Shown: positions 63,326-63,585 of the stretch, piece by piece
How the letters are laid out: each line of letters begins with the position of its first letter
How positions within the stretch are numbered: position 1 is the stretch's first letter
Source: an uncultured Clostridia bacterium
GTDB lineage: Bacteria; Bacillota; Clostridia; Lachnospirales; Anaerotignaceae
DNA: 63,585 bases
NCBI GenBank assembly: GCA_944377425.1
Contig: CALWEX010000007.1
Span: 1 to 63,585 of the forward strand
Reading direction: 5' to 3'
Position numbers and translations under genes: made by a program
The notes under the pieces: model-generated
Database searches by the model: none
Told to the model about the DNA's origin: nothing
The model's input: only the letters and a program-made list of their open reading frames with translations

Positions 63326-63585
63326 ATCGGAGCTGTCAAAAACTGACAGGAACCTTGATAACTGAACAGTAAAACACATCCTCGAAAGTTCTGAAAAAAG
63401 TAATTCTTAAGGAACATTCGAAATCCTTATAAACAGTAAAAGGGATAAATTAGCCAAGAGTTGATTTTGACCTGGAACAAACCATCAGCCAGAAAAGTCA
63501 GACGCGTGAGCGGCTGGGCGCCGGCGAAGCCGTGTGCATCCATTGCCGAAGGCACTCTAAAACAGTGTGCCTCGAAAAAGCATCC
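63326..63585 (+). other. 5' leader of an rRNA operon
   Basis: The stretch after the promoter contains CTTGATAACTGAACAG, typical of Clostridia rRNA leaders, and several GC-rich hairpins (for example GGCACT/AGTGTGCC near the end). The conserved 16S start AGAGTTTGATC is not reached, so the 16S gene should lie just beyond the window. Confidence 0.7.

Noticed and set aside
63326..63585. Start of 16S rRNA
   Set aside because: The sequence AGAGTTGATTTTGACC near 63457 resembles the 16S start only loosely; the conserved beginning is absent, so this is leader.

Overview
The window is AT-rich, mostly one-directional, tightly packed bacterial DNA with strong GGAGG-type ribosome binding sites. It carries a small acid-soluble spore protein gene (62678), a LysM/GH18 spore-germination-type hydrolase (50565), S-layer homology domains, an L-box lysine riboswitch and Firmicutes-style rRNA/tRNA promoters. 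Together these point to an anaerobic, endospore-forming member of the Clostridia. I do not assign a genus.

Region 1 (1-30.4 kb) is one long operon-like array of 19 genes on the + strand. It encodes most of a contractile injection system (CIS): a LysM adaptor (gp53/Pvc7-like), a gp27-like hub, a gp5/VgrG-like spike, a gp25 wedge, two gp6/BaseplateJ proteins, a tail-protein-I-like protein, a DUF4255 (Pvc16-type) protein, a DUF4280 PAAR-like tip and an AAA+ ATPase (Pvc15-like). Sheath and tube genes are not in the window and presumably lie to the left. No capsid, terminase or integrase gene is present. Unusual partners sit between the recognisable parts: a repeat protein with an exact 402-bp tandem repeat, a membrane protein with a possible pseudokinase-like domain, a membrane-anchored MORN-repeat protein, two paralogous four-TM receptor proteins ending in degenerate nucleotide-cyclase domains, a 1524-residue protein with recurring helical motifs, and a YbjN-like small protein. 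My interpretation is a membrane-associated CIS of a monoderm with its own anchoring and sensing module. A strong terminator at 30367-30398 closes the array.

Region 2 (30.4-40.8 kb) holds a very large secreted fusion protein (5'-nucleotidase + SLH + M13 metallopeptidase) on the - strand. It is followed by a LysR regulator and amino-acid catabolism genes: a threonine-ammonia-lyase-type enzyme, an ornithine-cyclodeaminase-type enzyme, a Na+/alanine symporter gene interrupted by two in-frame stops, the last 30 codons of a second threonine-lyase gene, and a Cys/Met-metabolism PLP lyase.

Region 3 (40.9-48.3 kb) has an unknown membrane protein and an IclR regulator on the - strand. The regulator is divergent from a four-gene sugar-acid cluster: UxaA small and large subunits, a LarA/DUF2088 protein and an IlvD/Edd dehydratase. 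A TRIC-type channel gene follows.

Region 4 (48.3-59.4 kb) is mixed housekeeping: a zinc-ribbon membrane protein, DUF2085, an SDR reductase, the LysM-GH18 hydrolase, a membrane protein, class III fructose-1,6-bisphosphatase, truA, glnA plus an ANTAR regulator, a two-OB-fold SSB-like protein and a corrinoid adenosyltransferase.

Region 5 (59.5-63.6 kb) is the asd-dapA-dapB operon on the - strand behind a promoter, lysine riboswitch and terminator, then the spore protein gene, two tRNA-Ser genes and the promoter/leader of an rRNA operon whose 16S gene begins beyond the right edge.
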